A DNA stretch of 64,000 nucleotides, taken from contig NZ_SUTM01000001.1 of NCBI RefSeq assembly GCF_015062935.1, positions 1 through 64,000 of the forward strand. Reading direction: 5' to 3'. The notes below the pieces were generated by a model. It did not search any database, had not been told where the DNA came from, and saw only the letters and a program-made list of their open reading frames with translations. Positions 45,888 to 54,523 of this stretch are shown one piece after another. The position numbers were made by a program, and so were the translations under genes. Source of the stretch: Methanobrevibacter sp. (GTDB lineage Archaea > Methanobacteriota > Methanobacteria > Methanobacteriales > Methanobacteriaceae). Each line of letters begins with the position of its first letter. The first letter of the stretch is position 1.

Positions 45888-47723
45888 GTGTCATATTTTA
45901 GGAAATTCTTAAATATTGCTTTAATATCTTTAATTTTCATTGTTTGCTTGAATATGGTTTCAGCTCAGGAAAATGCAACAGATACTATTCAGGATGAATT
46001 GATTCCATCTCCTGAATTTGAAGATGAAATAACTGTCTTTGACGATGATTTTGAAAATTCCACTCAGGCTGTCACTCAATTGAAAATAAATTGTTCTGAT
46101 TCGTATTATAAGGAAAATAATAACATCATAAGTTATCTTAAAGATATAAATGGAACACCCATCAAAAATAAACAGCTAAACGTATTTCTTGATGGAAAAC
46201 AGTTCAATAAGACTACAGATAATTCAGGAAAAATTTCAATATCCTGCAATTTGAAACCTAATACATATAAATTATCAGTAAAATTCAATGGTGATGAAAA
46301 TTTCACAGCCAGTGAGGCAAGCTCAACCATTAAAATCAAAAAAACTCCATTAGCTATCAAAATGAGTAATTACAATACTTATGTTGATTCTGATCTGTTT
46401 TTTAAAGTGAAAGTTTACAATAAAATTACTGGAAAAACAGTGTCCGGAATTAAAATTAAATTTAAAGTTTATTCCACAAAAACTAAAAAATACTATTATT
46501 ATTATGCAACAACCAATGAAAAAGGAATTGCCACTTTAAATAAGAATTTTAGGGTAGGCACCTATAAAATTTCTGCAAACGTTCATGACTCTAAAAATAA
46601 GAAGTATATCTCTTATAAAGTTTCAAAAAACAAAGTAACCATGAAAGTTAAGCCTACTGCGGAAACAGGATGTTGCTCCTTTTATCTTCAGGTAAGTTCA
46701 GCTGAAAGTGTGGCAGGATTTAGAAGGGATGCCACCAACGCACTTAACATTTATATCAAACATGTTAAATGGCATGGACGAACTGCAATAAAACAGTATA
46801 AATTGGGTTATTCCGATTTCTTCCATTCAATTACCACTTCGGATGGATGGATGGTAGGTACCGGGGGAATCGATAATCCTGGAATTAACAGAGCTATAGA
46901 AAAACTTGCAGGCAGCATGGTAAAAGAAAATAAAATTAAAAAATCCACCTTAAAAAAGATTCAAAACTATGAAAGACGTCTGGGCCTGGGTCATTTTTCA
47001 ATTAAAGCGCCTGATGGCAGATATGCAGTAGTCTGGTTAAACGGATTTTGGACAGGTAAACTGAAATCCGGAGAATATATAAGCGTTCCCAATCTGATGT
47101 CCTGTTATCGTCATGGAACTTATGCAAAGTTCAGTTCCGATCCTGTTAAAGCGGCTGTTAAAGTAGGTGCTACCGATTCATTTGGAGTTAATAGAAGAGA
47201 CATCACGGTATTTCACTGGAAAGCAACAACAAACTCCAATTATAAGACCACTTCTGTATTAAAGACTTATGCTTCAAATGACAATGGTAAACTTGTTGGA
47301 AGATCCACTGCCGGTTTAAAAGACCATATCTATTATAAAAACAAGTTTGTAAGCAAGTATAGTCTTCCTAGCAGTCCTAACATGAAATTTTTAGGAACCC
47401 ATAAGTTTGGAAACATAGATAAACTTATTAAAACTCCGACAATAGTTAAAGCTCCTAATGTTTCCCATCAGTTCAATAAAACCAAATACTTTAAGGTCAC
47501 TGTAAAAAATAAAAAGACCAACAATGTTGTTTCCAATATCAAAATTAAGATTAAGATTTCCAATGTAAATAAAACCAGATGGATTACTCTTAAAACTGAT
47601 AAAAATGGTATAGCTAAATGGGATACAAAGAAATTGGCGGTTGGAAGTTATGATGTTGTAGTTTCTCCGGCTAACAACAAATATCTGATTTCTGCCAAAA
47701 GTAAAATTATAATCAAAGAGTAA
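45888..47723 (+). CDS. Cell-surface protein with Ig-like domains and a Cys-centred domain, paralogue 1
   Basis: 611 residues. A signal peptide (FLNIALISLIFIVCLNMVSA) is followed by two Ig-like domains (about 65-155 and 160-255), then a domain starting GCCSFYLQVSSAESVAGFRR at residue 261 and running to about 505. A final Ig-like domain ends SAKSKIIIKE. The middle domain has GHFSIKAPDGRYAVVW and FHWKATTNSN. The G-C-C-S start and D-G-R-Y-A-V-V run recall Ntn hydrolases of the penicillin-acylase/AAT type, which cut themselves before the Cys; this is only a suggestion. Start GTG 45888 has GGTGAT upstream; an ATG two bases earlier is out of frame. The next gene is a paralogue. Confidence 0.8.
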   Translation: MSYFRKFLNIALISLIFIVCLNMVSAQENATDTIQDELIPSPEFEDEITVFDDDFENSTQAVTQLKINCSDSYYKENNNIISYLKDINGTPIKNKQLNVFLDGKQFNKTTDNSGKISISCNLKPNTYKLSVKFNGDENFTASEASSTIKIKKTPLAIKMSNYNTYVDSDLFFKVKVYNKITGKTVSGIKIKFKVYSTKTKKYYYYYATTNEKGIATLNKNFRVGTYKISANVHDSKNKKYISYKVSKNKVTMKVKPTAETGCCSFYLQVSSAESVAGFRRDATNALNIYIKHVKWHGRTAIKQYKLGYSDFFHSITTSDGWMVGTGGIDNPGINRAIEKLAGSMVKENKIKKSTLKKIQNYERRLGLGHFSIKAPDGRYAVVWLNGFWTGKLKSGEYISVPNLMSCYRHGTYAKFSSDPVKAAVKVGATDSFGVNRRDITVFHWKATTNSNYKTTSVLKTYASNDNGKLVGRSTAGLKDHIYYKNKFVSKYSLPSSPNMKFLGTHKFGNIDKLIKTPTIVKAPNVSHQFNKTKYFKVTVKNKKTNNVVSNIKIKIKISNVNKTRWITLKTDKNGIAKWDTKKLAVGSYDVVVSPANNKYLISAKSKIIIKE

Positions 47724-47752
47724 TGTCCTGCATTACTTAATATTTTTTTTTC
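47719..47752 (+). terminator. Hairpin and T-run after paralogue 1
   Basis: AGTAATG (47719-47725) pairs with CATTACT (47731-47737) over TCCTG, followed by a run of nine T. Confidence 0.7.
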
Positions 47753-47877
47753 AACGAATTTCAAATAGTGCTATTTTTTATAATATTTATAACAAAGTGT
47801 AATTTATAGATGCAAATTTGTATTTGCTTGTACAGGACATATAAATTAAAAAAAATTTTAGGGAAATTGGTGTAACT

Positions 47878-49716
47878 ATGAAATTATCTTTTAAAAGTTT
47901 TAATATTGTGTTAATACTTTTAATTTTATTTATTAGTTTGGGTATGGTTTCTGCTCAGGATAATACAACACAGACAACTCCTGATGAGATAATTTTATCT
48001 GATAATGTTGCCGATGATACTGTCAACATTGAGGATGATTTAAGCGCCGCAGATGAAAATGTTTCAGCAGCAGATACTCAAATTATAACAAATAATGTTG
48101 ATTCGTATTATAAAGAAAAAACAAATCTGGTAAGCTATCTAAAAGATGCAAATGGAGCTCCAATAAATAATAAACAGGTTTCTGTTTCATTAAATGGCAA
48201 GATATACAATAAAATAACAGACGGTTCAGGTAAAATTACATTAGCTTTGAACTTAAAGCCAAGTACTTATAATGTGCTTGTCAAATTCGAAGGCGATGAA
48301 AATTTCACTGCAAGTGAATCAAGTTCCGTTGTTAAAATCAAAAAGGCTCCGTTAGCTATTAAAATGAACAATTTTAACACTTATTCTAATTCTAATTCAT
48401 TTTTCAAGGTTAAAGTTTATAATAAGTTAACTGGTAAAGTAGTATCTGGAATTAGGATTGCATTTAAAGTATATTCTTTAAAAACAAAAAAATACTCATA
48501 TTATTATGCAACAACTGATAGTAAGGGTATAGCAACTTTAAACAAGAATTTAAAGGTTGGTACTTATAAAATTTCCACACATATTAAGGATTCTAAAAAT
48601 AAGAAATACATCTCTTATAAGGATTCTAAAAATAAAGTAACAATGAAAGTGAAATCTTCTGCAGGTGAAGACTGCTGTTCATTTTTCCTGCAGGTAAGTG
48701 GAACTGAATCAGTTGCCGGTTTTAGAAGAGACAATACTGCAATGACCACTATCACTGTTAAAGAATATAAATTAGGTGGAATACCAGTAATAAAACATAC
48801 TAATGCTAACGGTTTTGTTCATTTGATTGTATTTGCAAACGGTTGGATAGTTGGTAATGGTGGTCTTGATTCACATGATTTTATCAATTCCATGGAAAAA
48901 TTGGCTGTGGACATGGTTAAATCCAACAAAATTAAAATGTCTTCACTTAAAAAAATTTACAGATATAAAAGAAGTATTAATTTCGGACATTTTTCAATCA
49001 AGGCTCCAAATGGTCAATATGCAGTTGTATGGAAAAACAAAATCATAACTGGTAAATTAAAACCTGGTGAATTCAGCTGTTCTCCTAACTTTAAAGAGTA
49101 CTATCGTCACAGTACCTATAAAAAATACAGTACAAATCCCGCTAAAGCTGCAATCAAAGTAGGTGCTACAGATAAATATGGTGTTAACAGAAGACAAATT
49201 GTTGCGCTTCACTGGAAAGCCACAACAGATAAAAACTTCAAAACCACTTCTTCAATCAAGGCTTATGTCGCAAACGATAACGGCAGATATGTTGGAGTAT
49301 CTTCCGGATGGCGTGTGGATAATGTAAGATTTAAGGACAAATTTTTCAGTAGCAGTAAAATACCTAAAGTTCCTAGCATGAAATATATGGGATCACATAG
49401 CTTTGGAAATATCGATAGTCTTGTTAAGATTCCAACAACAGTTAAAGCACCAAACGTTACAAATCCGTTTAACCAAACTAAATACTTTAAAGTTACTGTA
49501 AAAAATAAAAATACCAATAAGGTTATTTCTTATAGTAAAATTAAGATTAAAGTTTCTAATAAAAATTTAACTAAATGGTATACTGTTAAAACTAATAAAA
49601 ATGGTGTGGCTAGTTTGAATACTAAACAATTGATGGTCGGAAATTATGATGTTGTCATATCTCAGGCCAACAGTAAATATTACATAACTGCTAAAAGTAA
49701 AATTGTCGTAAGATAA
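47878..49716 (+). CDS. Cell-surface protein with Ig-like domains and a Cys-centred domain, paralogue 2
   Basis: 612 residues, the same layout as the preceding gene: a signal peptide (NIVLILLILFISLGMVSAQD), two Ig-like domains, a Cys-centred domain (CCSFFLQVSGTESVAGFRRD), and an Ig-like end SAKSKIVVR-like (AKSKIVVR). Shared stretches such as APLAIKM, YYYATT and KVGATD show a tandem duplication. Here the residue before the Cys pair is Asp rather than Gly. His of GHFSIKAPNGQYAVVW and ALHWKATTDKN are conserved. GGTG five bases before ATG. It converges on the potassium channel gene with 2 bases between stops. Confidence 0.8.
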   Translation: MKLSFKSFNIVLILLILFISLGMVSAQDNTTQTTPDEIILSDNVADDTVNIEDDLSAADENVSAADTQIITNNVDSYYKEKTNLVSYLKDANGAPINNKQVSVSLNGKIYNKITDGSGKITLALNLKPSTYNVLVKFEGDENFTASESSSVVKIKKAPLAIKMNNFNTYSNSNSFFKVKVYNKLTGKVVSGIRIAFKVYSLKTKKYSYYYATTDSKGIATLNKNLKVGTYKISTHIKDSKNKKYISYKDSKNKVTMKVKSSAGEDCCSFFLQVSGTESVAGFRRDNTAMTTITVKEYKLGGIPVIKHTNANGFVHLIVFANGWIVGNGGLDSHDFINSMEKLAVDMVKSNKIKMSSLKKIYRYKRSINFGHFSIKAPNGQYAVVWKNKIITGKLKPGEFSCSPNFKEYYRHSTYKKYSTNPAKAAIKVGATDKYGVNRRQIVALHWKATTDKNFKTTSSIKAYVANDNGRYVGVSSGWRVDNVRFKDKFFSSSKIPKVPSMKYMGSHSFGNIDSLVKIPTTVKAPNVTNPFNQTKYFKVTVKNKNTNKVISYSKIKIKVSNKNLTKWYTVKTNKNGVASLNTKQLMVGNYDVVISQANSKYYITAKSKIVVR

Positions 49717-49718
49717 TT

Positions 49719-50849
49719 TTACTTTATATTTTTCTTTGTCAGTTTGACGATTTCTTTTTTTGTCAGATTTATTCCAATTATTTCAAATTTTTTTTCTAAC
49801 TCATCCACCAATTTTTGAAAGGTTGCACGGTCAGGTCCGGAGATTATATGTGAATGGACATTGGAAACGATTTTATATAAATTTTCAATGGCATCTTTTT
49901 GGTCGGGATTCTTGTCAAGGTGATTCCAGAATTGTTTGCCGTCTTCAATGTTCATAGTGTTTATTTTACGGGTTAATGGTGTTTCAATTCCCGGTAAGTG
50001 GTATTGTATATTTTCCAGTGTGCATCCGTGTTTGCTGATGATTTTAAATTCATCGTATATTTCATCGACGCCATGTCTTATAGTTATCTTTAATATATGT
50101 GGTCTTGTTGATTCGAGGTAGAGATCTTTTCCACCTATCAGCTCAGGAGATACGATTTTATCCGCCCCTGCTTTTCTTAGTCTTGAATAATTTTCTTCTT
50201 TGCTTGCTCTTGAAACAATCCATGCATCAGGATTGCTTTCCCTTATGGCTAAAACAATGAATAGGTTGGCAACATCATCTCCAGTACTTATGATAACACT
50301 TCTGCATTTTTCACCGGCTAACTGTGATATTAATTCGCTTTGAGTTGCATCTTTGTTAAGAACCACTACAGATTCATTTTCTTCAATATCTTCACATATT
50401 TCTTCGTTTTTTTCATAGATGATGACGTTCTGATTTCTTTTGGAAAGTTCTTCAAAAACCACTTTTCCAACTCTTCCAAAACCGCAAAGAATATAATAAT
50501 CATCCATGTTTTCAATTTTTTTCATTTTTCGCGCTCCTTTTGAGTATTCGCTCATTCTTTCCTGAACATTGGTTAAAATTATATTAAATACATAAGCAAG
50601 TAGGGCAACACCTCCAAGGGCTAAGGTTGTTGCAAATATTTTTTGGATTCCTGTTGTTGGAATGTAATCTCCATATCCTACTGTTGCCATAGTAATTATG
50701 GAATAGTAAATGGAATCGATGGGATTTAACCCCATGATAAAATAAGACCCGACAATTCCGTAAATAAATAACGCTATGATTAGTATTAATCCACTGGTCA
50801 CAATTTTTGTAAGCAATGTTTTTAAAAGTTTTAATGTAGTTTTTCGCAT
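49719..50849 (-). CDS. Two-helix potassium channel with RCK domain (MthK-like)
   Basis: 376 residues. Membrane helix 1 (SGLILIIALFIYGIVGSYF), the pore with the filter TMATVGYGDYIPTTG, helix 2 (FATTLALGGVALLAYVFNII), then an RCK/TrkA-N domain (YYILCGFGRVGKVVFEEL, VIISTGDDVANLFIVLAIRE, GADKIVSPELIGGKDLYLES) and a TrkA-C-like region. It should form a potassium channel gated by a cytoplasmic ligand such as calcium or nucleotides. The region upstream of the start contains the 60-bp repeats. Confidence 0.93.
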   Translation of the reverse strand: MRKTTLKLLKTLLTKIVTSGLILIIALFIYGIVGSYFIMGLNPIDSIYYSIITMATVGYGDYIPTTGIQKIFATTLALGGVALLAYVFNIILTNVQERMSEYSKGARKMKKIENMDDYYILCGFGRVGKVVFEELSKRNQNVIIYEKNEEICEDIEENESVVVLNKDATQSELISQLAGEKCRSVIISTGDDVANLFIVLAIRESNPDAWIVSRASKEENYSRLRKAGADKIVSPELIGGKDLYLESTRPHILKITIRHGVDEIYDEFKIISKHGCTLENIQYHLPGIETPLTRKINTMNIEDGKQFWNHLDKNPDQKDAIENLYKIVSNVHSHIISGPDRATFQKLVDELEKKFEIIGINLTKKEIVKLTKKNIK

Positions 50850-50921
50850 ATGATTTTTCCTTTAATTAAGATAATTATATGTATATTAAATTGTTATATT
50901 TTAACTTAAAGGTGATTTTTT

Positions 50922-51086
50922 GGACCCAATTGATATGGAGTTACAAAAAATATCCGACACTTAAAAAGTGTGGGATATTATGCATCCGACTGACATGCAG
51001 TAATCGAAAATATCCGACACTATAAATGTGTGGGATATTATGAATCCTATCGATATGGAGGTATTGAAAATATCTTACACTTCTTG
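50922..51086 (+). repeat. Tandem 60-bp repeats, each with a large dyad, beside the integrase gene
   Basis: Three units with an exact 60-bp period: GATATGGAG at 50932, GACATGCAG at 50992 and GATATGGAG at 51052. Units 1 and 2 contain a dyad AATATCC-x-ACAC...GTGT-x-GGATATT (50949-50979 and 51009-51039). Unit 3 keeps only TTACA...TGTAA. The frame is kept over the period, and translation gives a repeated 20-residue peptide (DPIDMELQKISDT, HPTDMQ, NPIDMEVLKIS) broken by stops. It may be an operator or recombinase-arm array, a run of leader peptides, or a decayed coding repeat. Confidence 0.85.
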
Positions 51087-51090
51087 TAAA

Positions 51091-51130
51091 TAATACTTAT
51101 CAAATGCTCTCTATGAAAATATATTATATA
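51091..51130 (+). promoter_or_regulatory. Integrase promoter with the shared CAAATGCTCTC element
   Basis: TAATACTTATCAAATGCTCT (51091-51110) plus CT, then ATATATTATATATTTTAG as TATA region. The start codon follows at 51151. Its inverted partner lies at 53081-53105. Confidence 0.6.
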
Positions 51131-51150
51131 TTTTAGTAGAAAGTGATAGT

Positions 51151-52278
51151 ATGGATAACGAACTTTTAGATGAAATACACATGATGAGAAATCATGCGAA
51201 AAGGACACGAGAAGTATACAAGGATGCTGTAAACAAATACACTACTTTTTGTTCAATGTCTTTGGAAGAACTGTTGAAAGAAGCAGAAGCTGAAGAAGAT
51301 GCAGGCATCAAATGGAAAAAAAGAAAATTAAAAAGAAGATTGTTAACATTCAGACAACACTTGTTGGAAAACTATGCATTGAATACAGTCAACACTCTTT
51401 TAAGACCTATTTTAACAATATACAAATATTTTGAGATTGAACTGTTCCCATTGCCTCCAGTCAACAAAAAGAATGTCACTACTTCAGAACCTATAAGATT
51501 CAGTGATTTGCCGGACAAAGAACTGTTAAGGAAAGCACTAAGTGTTGCCAGTCCTTTAATGTCAGCTATCATTTGCTTTATGGTTTCCAGTGGTTGTGCT
51601 AAAAGAGAAGTGCTTAATTTAACAATCGGAGAGTATATTAAGGCCTTAAGCGACTATACAGATAAGAAAGATATCTATGAAATAATTGAGGATTTGGGCG
51701 ATGCAGAAAATGTAGTTCCTACATTCAATATCAGAAGACAAAAAACTGATAAGCATTACACTACCTACTGCAGTCCTGAAGCTGTCAATGCGATAAATTC
51801 ATATCTGTTAAGCAGGAATGATCCTTTAACTAATGACAGACCTCTTTTTAAGATAAATACAACATATCTTTCAGAAATGTTTGTTGCTATCAATGACGGA
51901 TTGGGTTTTGGCAAAGTAGGATATTTCAACAGGCTGAGAAGTCATATGCTCCGTAAGTTCCATGCATCTGCACTTTACAATGACGGCATGAGTCTGGATG
52001 ATGTCAATGACTTGCAGGGAAAGGCTAAAAACAAAACCGATCAGTCTTATTTCATGACAAATCCTGAAGATTTGAAATATGAATACATCAAGCATCTCCA
52101 TGCTGTAACTATAAGTAAGGAAGTTGAAAAGCTGTCTATCAAATCTCCTGAATTTATGCAAATGGAGAATGAAAAGAATAAGCTTGAATCCGAACTTGTT
52201 GACATTAGAAAAGAGATGGATGATGTTAGAGAAATGAAAAGAGAACTGGAAGGTCTCAAAGCAAAAGTTGGAAAATAA
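51151..52278 (+). CDS. int: Tyrosine recombinase/integrase of the integrated element
   Basis: 375 residues. The N-terminal SAM-like core-binding domain (about 10-110) has TREVYKDAVNKYTTFCSMS and LLTFRQHLLENYALN. The catalytic domain has Arg in CAKREVLNL, Lys in RQKTDKHYTT, the H-x-x-R of SHMLRKFHASALYNDGM, Gly-Lys in DLQGKAKNKTDQ, and Tyr in QSYFMT. A C-terminal coiled coil (about 325-375) is an addition. It integrates or excises the element whose genes extend to the right. AAGTGATAGT precedes the ATG. The attachment site was not identified. Confidence 0.92.
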   Translation: MDNELLDEIHMMRNHAKRTREVYKDAVNKYTTFCSMSLEELLKEAEAEEDAGIKWKKRKLKRRLLTFRQHLLENYALNTVNTLLRPILTIYKYFEIELFPLPPVNKKNVTTSEPIRFSDLPDKELLRKALSVASPLMSAIICFMVSSGCAKREVLNLTIGEYIKALSDYTDKKDIYEIIEDLGDAENVVPTFNIRRQKTDKHYTTYCSPEAVNAINSYLLSRNDPLTNDRPLFKINTTYLSEMFVAINDGLGFGKVGYFNRLRSHMLRKFHASALYNDGMSLDDVNDLQGKAKNKTDQSYFMTNPEDLKYEYIKHLHAVTISKEVEKLSIKSPEFMQMENEKNKLESELVDIRKEMDDVREMKRELEGLKAKVGK

Positions 52279-52283
52279 GAATG

Positions 52284-52332
52284 ATGAATGTGGTGGCATC
52301 TTACTTGTGAGATGCTCCTACCAAACATTCAT
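52284..52332 (+). terminator. Large imperfect hairpin after the integrase gene
   Basis: ATGAATGT and GGTGGCATCT (52284-52301) pair with AGATGCTCCTACC and ACATTCAT (52310-52332), giving about 17 pairs around a TACTTGTG loop. A T-rich run follows. It is larger than other terminators here, so it could also be a structured RNA. Confidence 0.6.
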
Positions 52333-52383
52333 TTATTTTAATTTTAATGTTGATATAACTAATAGCTACTTTTTTTCTTTTAT

Positions 52384-52449
52384 TTTAATCAACTGGTTTT
52401 TACATTAACTGCCGTGATTTTGAAAATAATGTCTTGTTTTAAATTGCAG
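52384..52449 (+). repeat. Degenerate direct repeat, copy A, left of the regulator gene
   Basis: This stretch aligns with 53154-53218 at roughly 70% by eye, sharing TTTAAT, ACTG, ACATTAAC, ATAAT, TTGTTTT and AATTGCA in order. The two copies flank the regulator gene 52524-53036. Confidence 0.5.
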
Positions 52450-52523
52450 TATATGAACTGGTTCTGGATTGTTGGTTTTGGATAGCTGATGGCGGGTGTT
52501 AATGTTGGTTGGTAACAGGTAAG

Positions 52524-53036
52524 CTATGATGATTCAAGTATTCTTTCGCCTTTTTCGGTTAATCTAAATATTTTGCCGGTTTTAACTTCGGGGTTGATGC
52601 ATTCCATGACTCCCATGTCAAGCAGATGTTTTATGTTATTGTAAATAAAATTATTACTTCTAATGCTGCCGATTTCAGGATGCAATACCTGATCAACATC
52701 TGACATGTCCCAGTTTTTACGTCCGACAGATTTGTTCCAGCGATAGATTACAAGACTCATGTGCCTTGATATGAATCCTTTTTCCAAACCTTCTTTGATG
52801 TCATCAAATTCAGTTATTTCAATAAAATACATTCTGCAGGAATATATTCCATACTTTTGAGCTTTTTCTTTTGGAGGAATGCTTCCCATGAACTTCAAGG
52901 CGTCTTCATGTGTGCTGTTCCAGGTTAATCCGGATTCATCATTCTCATCTTCGAAGTCAACTACATTTTCACAAATCCATTGCAATAAATTTCGGTCGTT
53001 TTTCCTAATCATTTTTTTACTTCTCCCTGTTTTCAT
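52524..53036 (-). CDS. Winged-helix regulator of the integrated element
   Basis: A 170-residue protein. The N-terminal part (about 1-75) is polar and acidic with a basic start (TGRSKKMIRKNDR). The C-terminal part has NNFIYNNIKHLLDMGVMECI and KTGKIFRLTEKGERILESS, the recognition helix and wing of a PadR/MarR-like winged helix. It lies just inside the integrase, transcribed toward it, and its own promoter carries the same CAAATGCTCTC element as the integrase gene. It may repress both, as a lysogeny-type switch. The family is not firmly identified. Confidence 0.75.
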   Translation of the reverse strand: MKTGRSKKMIRKNDRNLLQWICENVVDFEDENDESGLTWNSTHEDALKFMGSIPPKEKAQKYGIYSCRMYFIEITEFDDIKEGLEKGFISRHMSLVIYRWNKSVGRKNWDMSDVDQVLHPEIGSIRSNNFIYNNIKHLLDMGVMECINPEVKTGKIFRLTEKGERILESS

Positions 53037-53066
53037 GAGTGGTGATTATTATTTTTTTTAACGAGC

Positions 53067-53105
53067 GTATTTATAGTGAATGAGAGAGCATTTGGTAAGT
53101 ATTAT
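53067..53105 (-). promoter_or_regulatory. Regulator promoter with the shared CAAATGCTCTC element (inverted)
   Basis: On the minus strand ATAATACTTACCAAATGCTC (starting at 53105) is followed by TCTCA and then ACTATAAATACG as TATA. It matches the integrase site at 22 of about 25 positions. Confidence 0.6.
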
Positions 53106-54163
53106 TTCAATAATTTCACATGGGATAAATTAAACGAGATGCTTTTATTTTTGTTTAATTGACTGCATTGACATTAACGTTGGTGTTATTGAATCCATAA
53201 TATTGTTTTGAATTGCATATGGAAAAGTAAGTTTTAAATTGGAAATTGCAGTCGTTAATGTCTGATTTATCAATTGAGTGAATTTTATCGTTTAAGATAT
53301 TACTGCACTGCTATTGTAATTATTCATGATGTTAGATGGATAGCTGTATTGTTGAAATATTTAAATGATTATGAAATAATAATAGCTATGGTGAGTCTTT
53401 AAAAAAACTTAAATAGTGTTCTGCATCTGAATTTATATTTTCATTATTTTGATTTGAGATGAAATTTTATGGCCATGATTTTTTGGGTTTTCGAATTTTT
53501 GATTTTATACATTTCACTTTTCCCGTCGAATTTTAATATTGAATTGTTTATACAAATTCTCAAAAACACTATGCTTAAAGTCAAGTATTACAATGTTATA
53601 TTTAAACAGTTTCTAAAAATATGCCAAACAAAATGTTTATATACACAAAATTATAGACCTTAAAATAGTCATTACTGACTGAAAGCAATTTTACGAAGTG
53701 GGGGCAATACTTCACACTCGTACAACTTTTCCTTGGTAATGTCTGTAAATAAATATCTGGAGGTAAAATATCAAAAAAGCAGTGAGAAAAAAAGATCATA
53801 ATAAAAGGATTATAAAAAAATAATTTTATTTTGGATAACGAACTATAAAATATTTTTAATATAATCCTGTAATGGGTCAGTAAGAAAAATAAAAATAATT
53901 AGACATGTCCACAAAAACATAGTTAAAAATTAATACTTTTCAAAACTTAACCCAATATCTAGTTTATTTTAAGCAATATATAAATATTTATACATATTAA
54001 ACCAGAGCCAACTTATATTATTCTAAATATTCGGTAAAGAATGGAAAATTGATTTTACAACATACTATTTTTATTTTCAAAGACTTCTGGCCCATAACAA
54101 GTTTTCAGACTGTTGATTATTAAACCCGTTCATGATTACGGGAAAAATAGGAGACAAAAGATC
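53106..54163. other. Noncoding region of about 1.06 kb between the regulator and the early gene run
   Basis: Short open frames here have no ribosome sites and no protein-like composition. It holds repeat copy B (53154-53218), a short hairpin GAAGT/ACTTC around 53695-53713, and TATA-like AATATATAAATATTTATACA near 53976-53995 that may start the early operon. A promoter for a small RNA is possible at 53634-53645 (TGTTTATATACA). No gene could be supported. Confidence 0.5.
53154..53218 (+). repeat. Degenerate direct repeat, copy B, right of the regulator gene
   Basis: Partner of 52384-52449, in the same orientation. Shared blocks are ACATTAAC, ATAAT, TTGTTTT and AATTGCA in order. Confidence 0.5.
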
Positions 54164-54322
54164 ATGTGTGAAGTAATAAAACAGCGGCCAAATGAAATAA
54201 TTATCTTCAATAACTTCAGGGCACTTGAAGAATGCATTGCCGAAATTCAGGAAACAGAAAACATCCGCAATGAAAGGGAATTCTTCGAGTCATACAGAAT
54301 CAAGATAATGAAACTGGACTAA
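54164..54322 (+). CDS. Small protein of unknown function, first of the early run
   Basis: 52 residues from ATG 54164, preceded by GGAGACAAAAGATC. Read as MCEVIKQRPNEIIIFNNFRA, then mostly helical and charged. A longer frame to TTG 54113 lacks a ribosome site. No family recognised. It starts a run of closely spaced same-strand small genes. Confidence 0.6.
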   Translation: MCEVIKQRPNEIIIFNNFRALEECIAEIQETENIRNEREFFESYRIKIMKLD

Positions 54323-54374
54323 ATACCAGAAGTGTAGAATTTAAATTTAATATCATGACAGGAGTCTTTAAAAT

Positions 54375-54509
54375 ATGATGGAACAAGAAATTGACGGTAA
54401 AATCCACGTTGTGGTCCCAAAAGAAATGTGGGAAAAAATGTGGAATATTTTTGATAGAATTGACCAATTGGGCATTGACATAAATAGCTGTTCACAATTT
54501 GAAAGATAG
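54375..54509 (+). CDS. Small 44-residue protein
   Basis: Starts MMEQEIDGKIHVVVPKEMWE and ends INSCSQFER. AGGAG lies 12 bases upstream at 54358-54363 (ACAGGAGT). Its stop overlaps the next ribosome site (TAGGAGG). The V-V-V-P-K-E-M-W start recalls small ribbon-helix-helix-like or coiled proteins, but it is too short to assign. Confidence 0.6.
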   Translation: MMEQEIDGKIHVVVPKEMWEKMWNIFDRIDQLGIDINSCSQFER

Positions 54510-54523
54510 GAGGCTGAAAAATA

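Noticed and set aside
50922-51086. Possible CRISPR array
   Set aside because: The 60-bp units are similar along their whole length, with no unique spacers, and only three units exist.
51091-53105. Inverted CAAATGCTCTC copies as attL/attR sites
   Set aside because: The same element lies before tnpB and hjc and always sits next to a TATA box, so a promoter role explains it better; att sites should also be direct repeats spanning the whole element.
53469-53799. Two short frames (53469-53663 plus and 53602-53799 minus)
   Set aside because: No ribosome sites, hydrophobic low-complexity translation, and no family likeness.
53832-53850. Second copy of the integrase start (TGGATAACGAACT)
   Set aside because: Only 13 bases match in AT-rich DNA and the frame closes at once; chance is enough.
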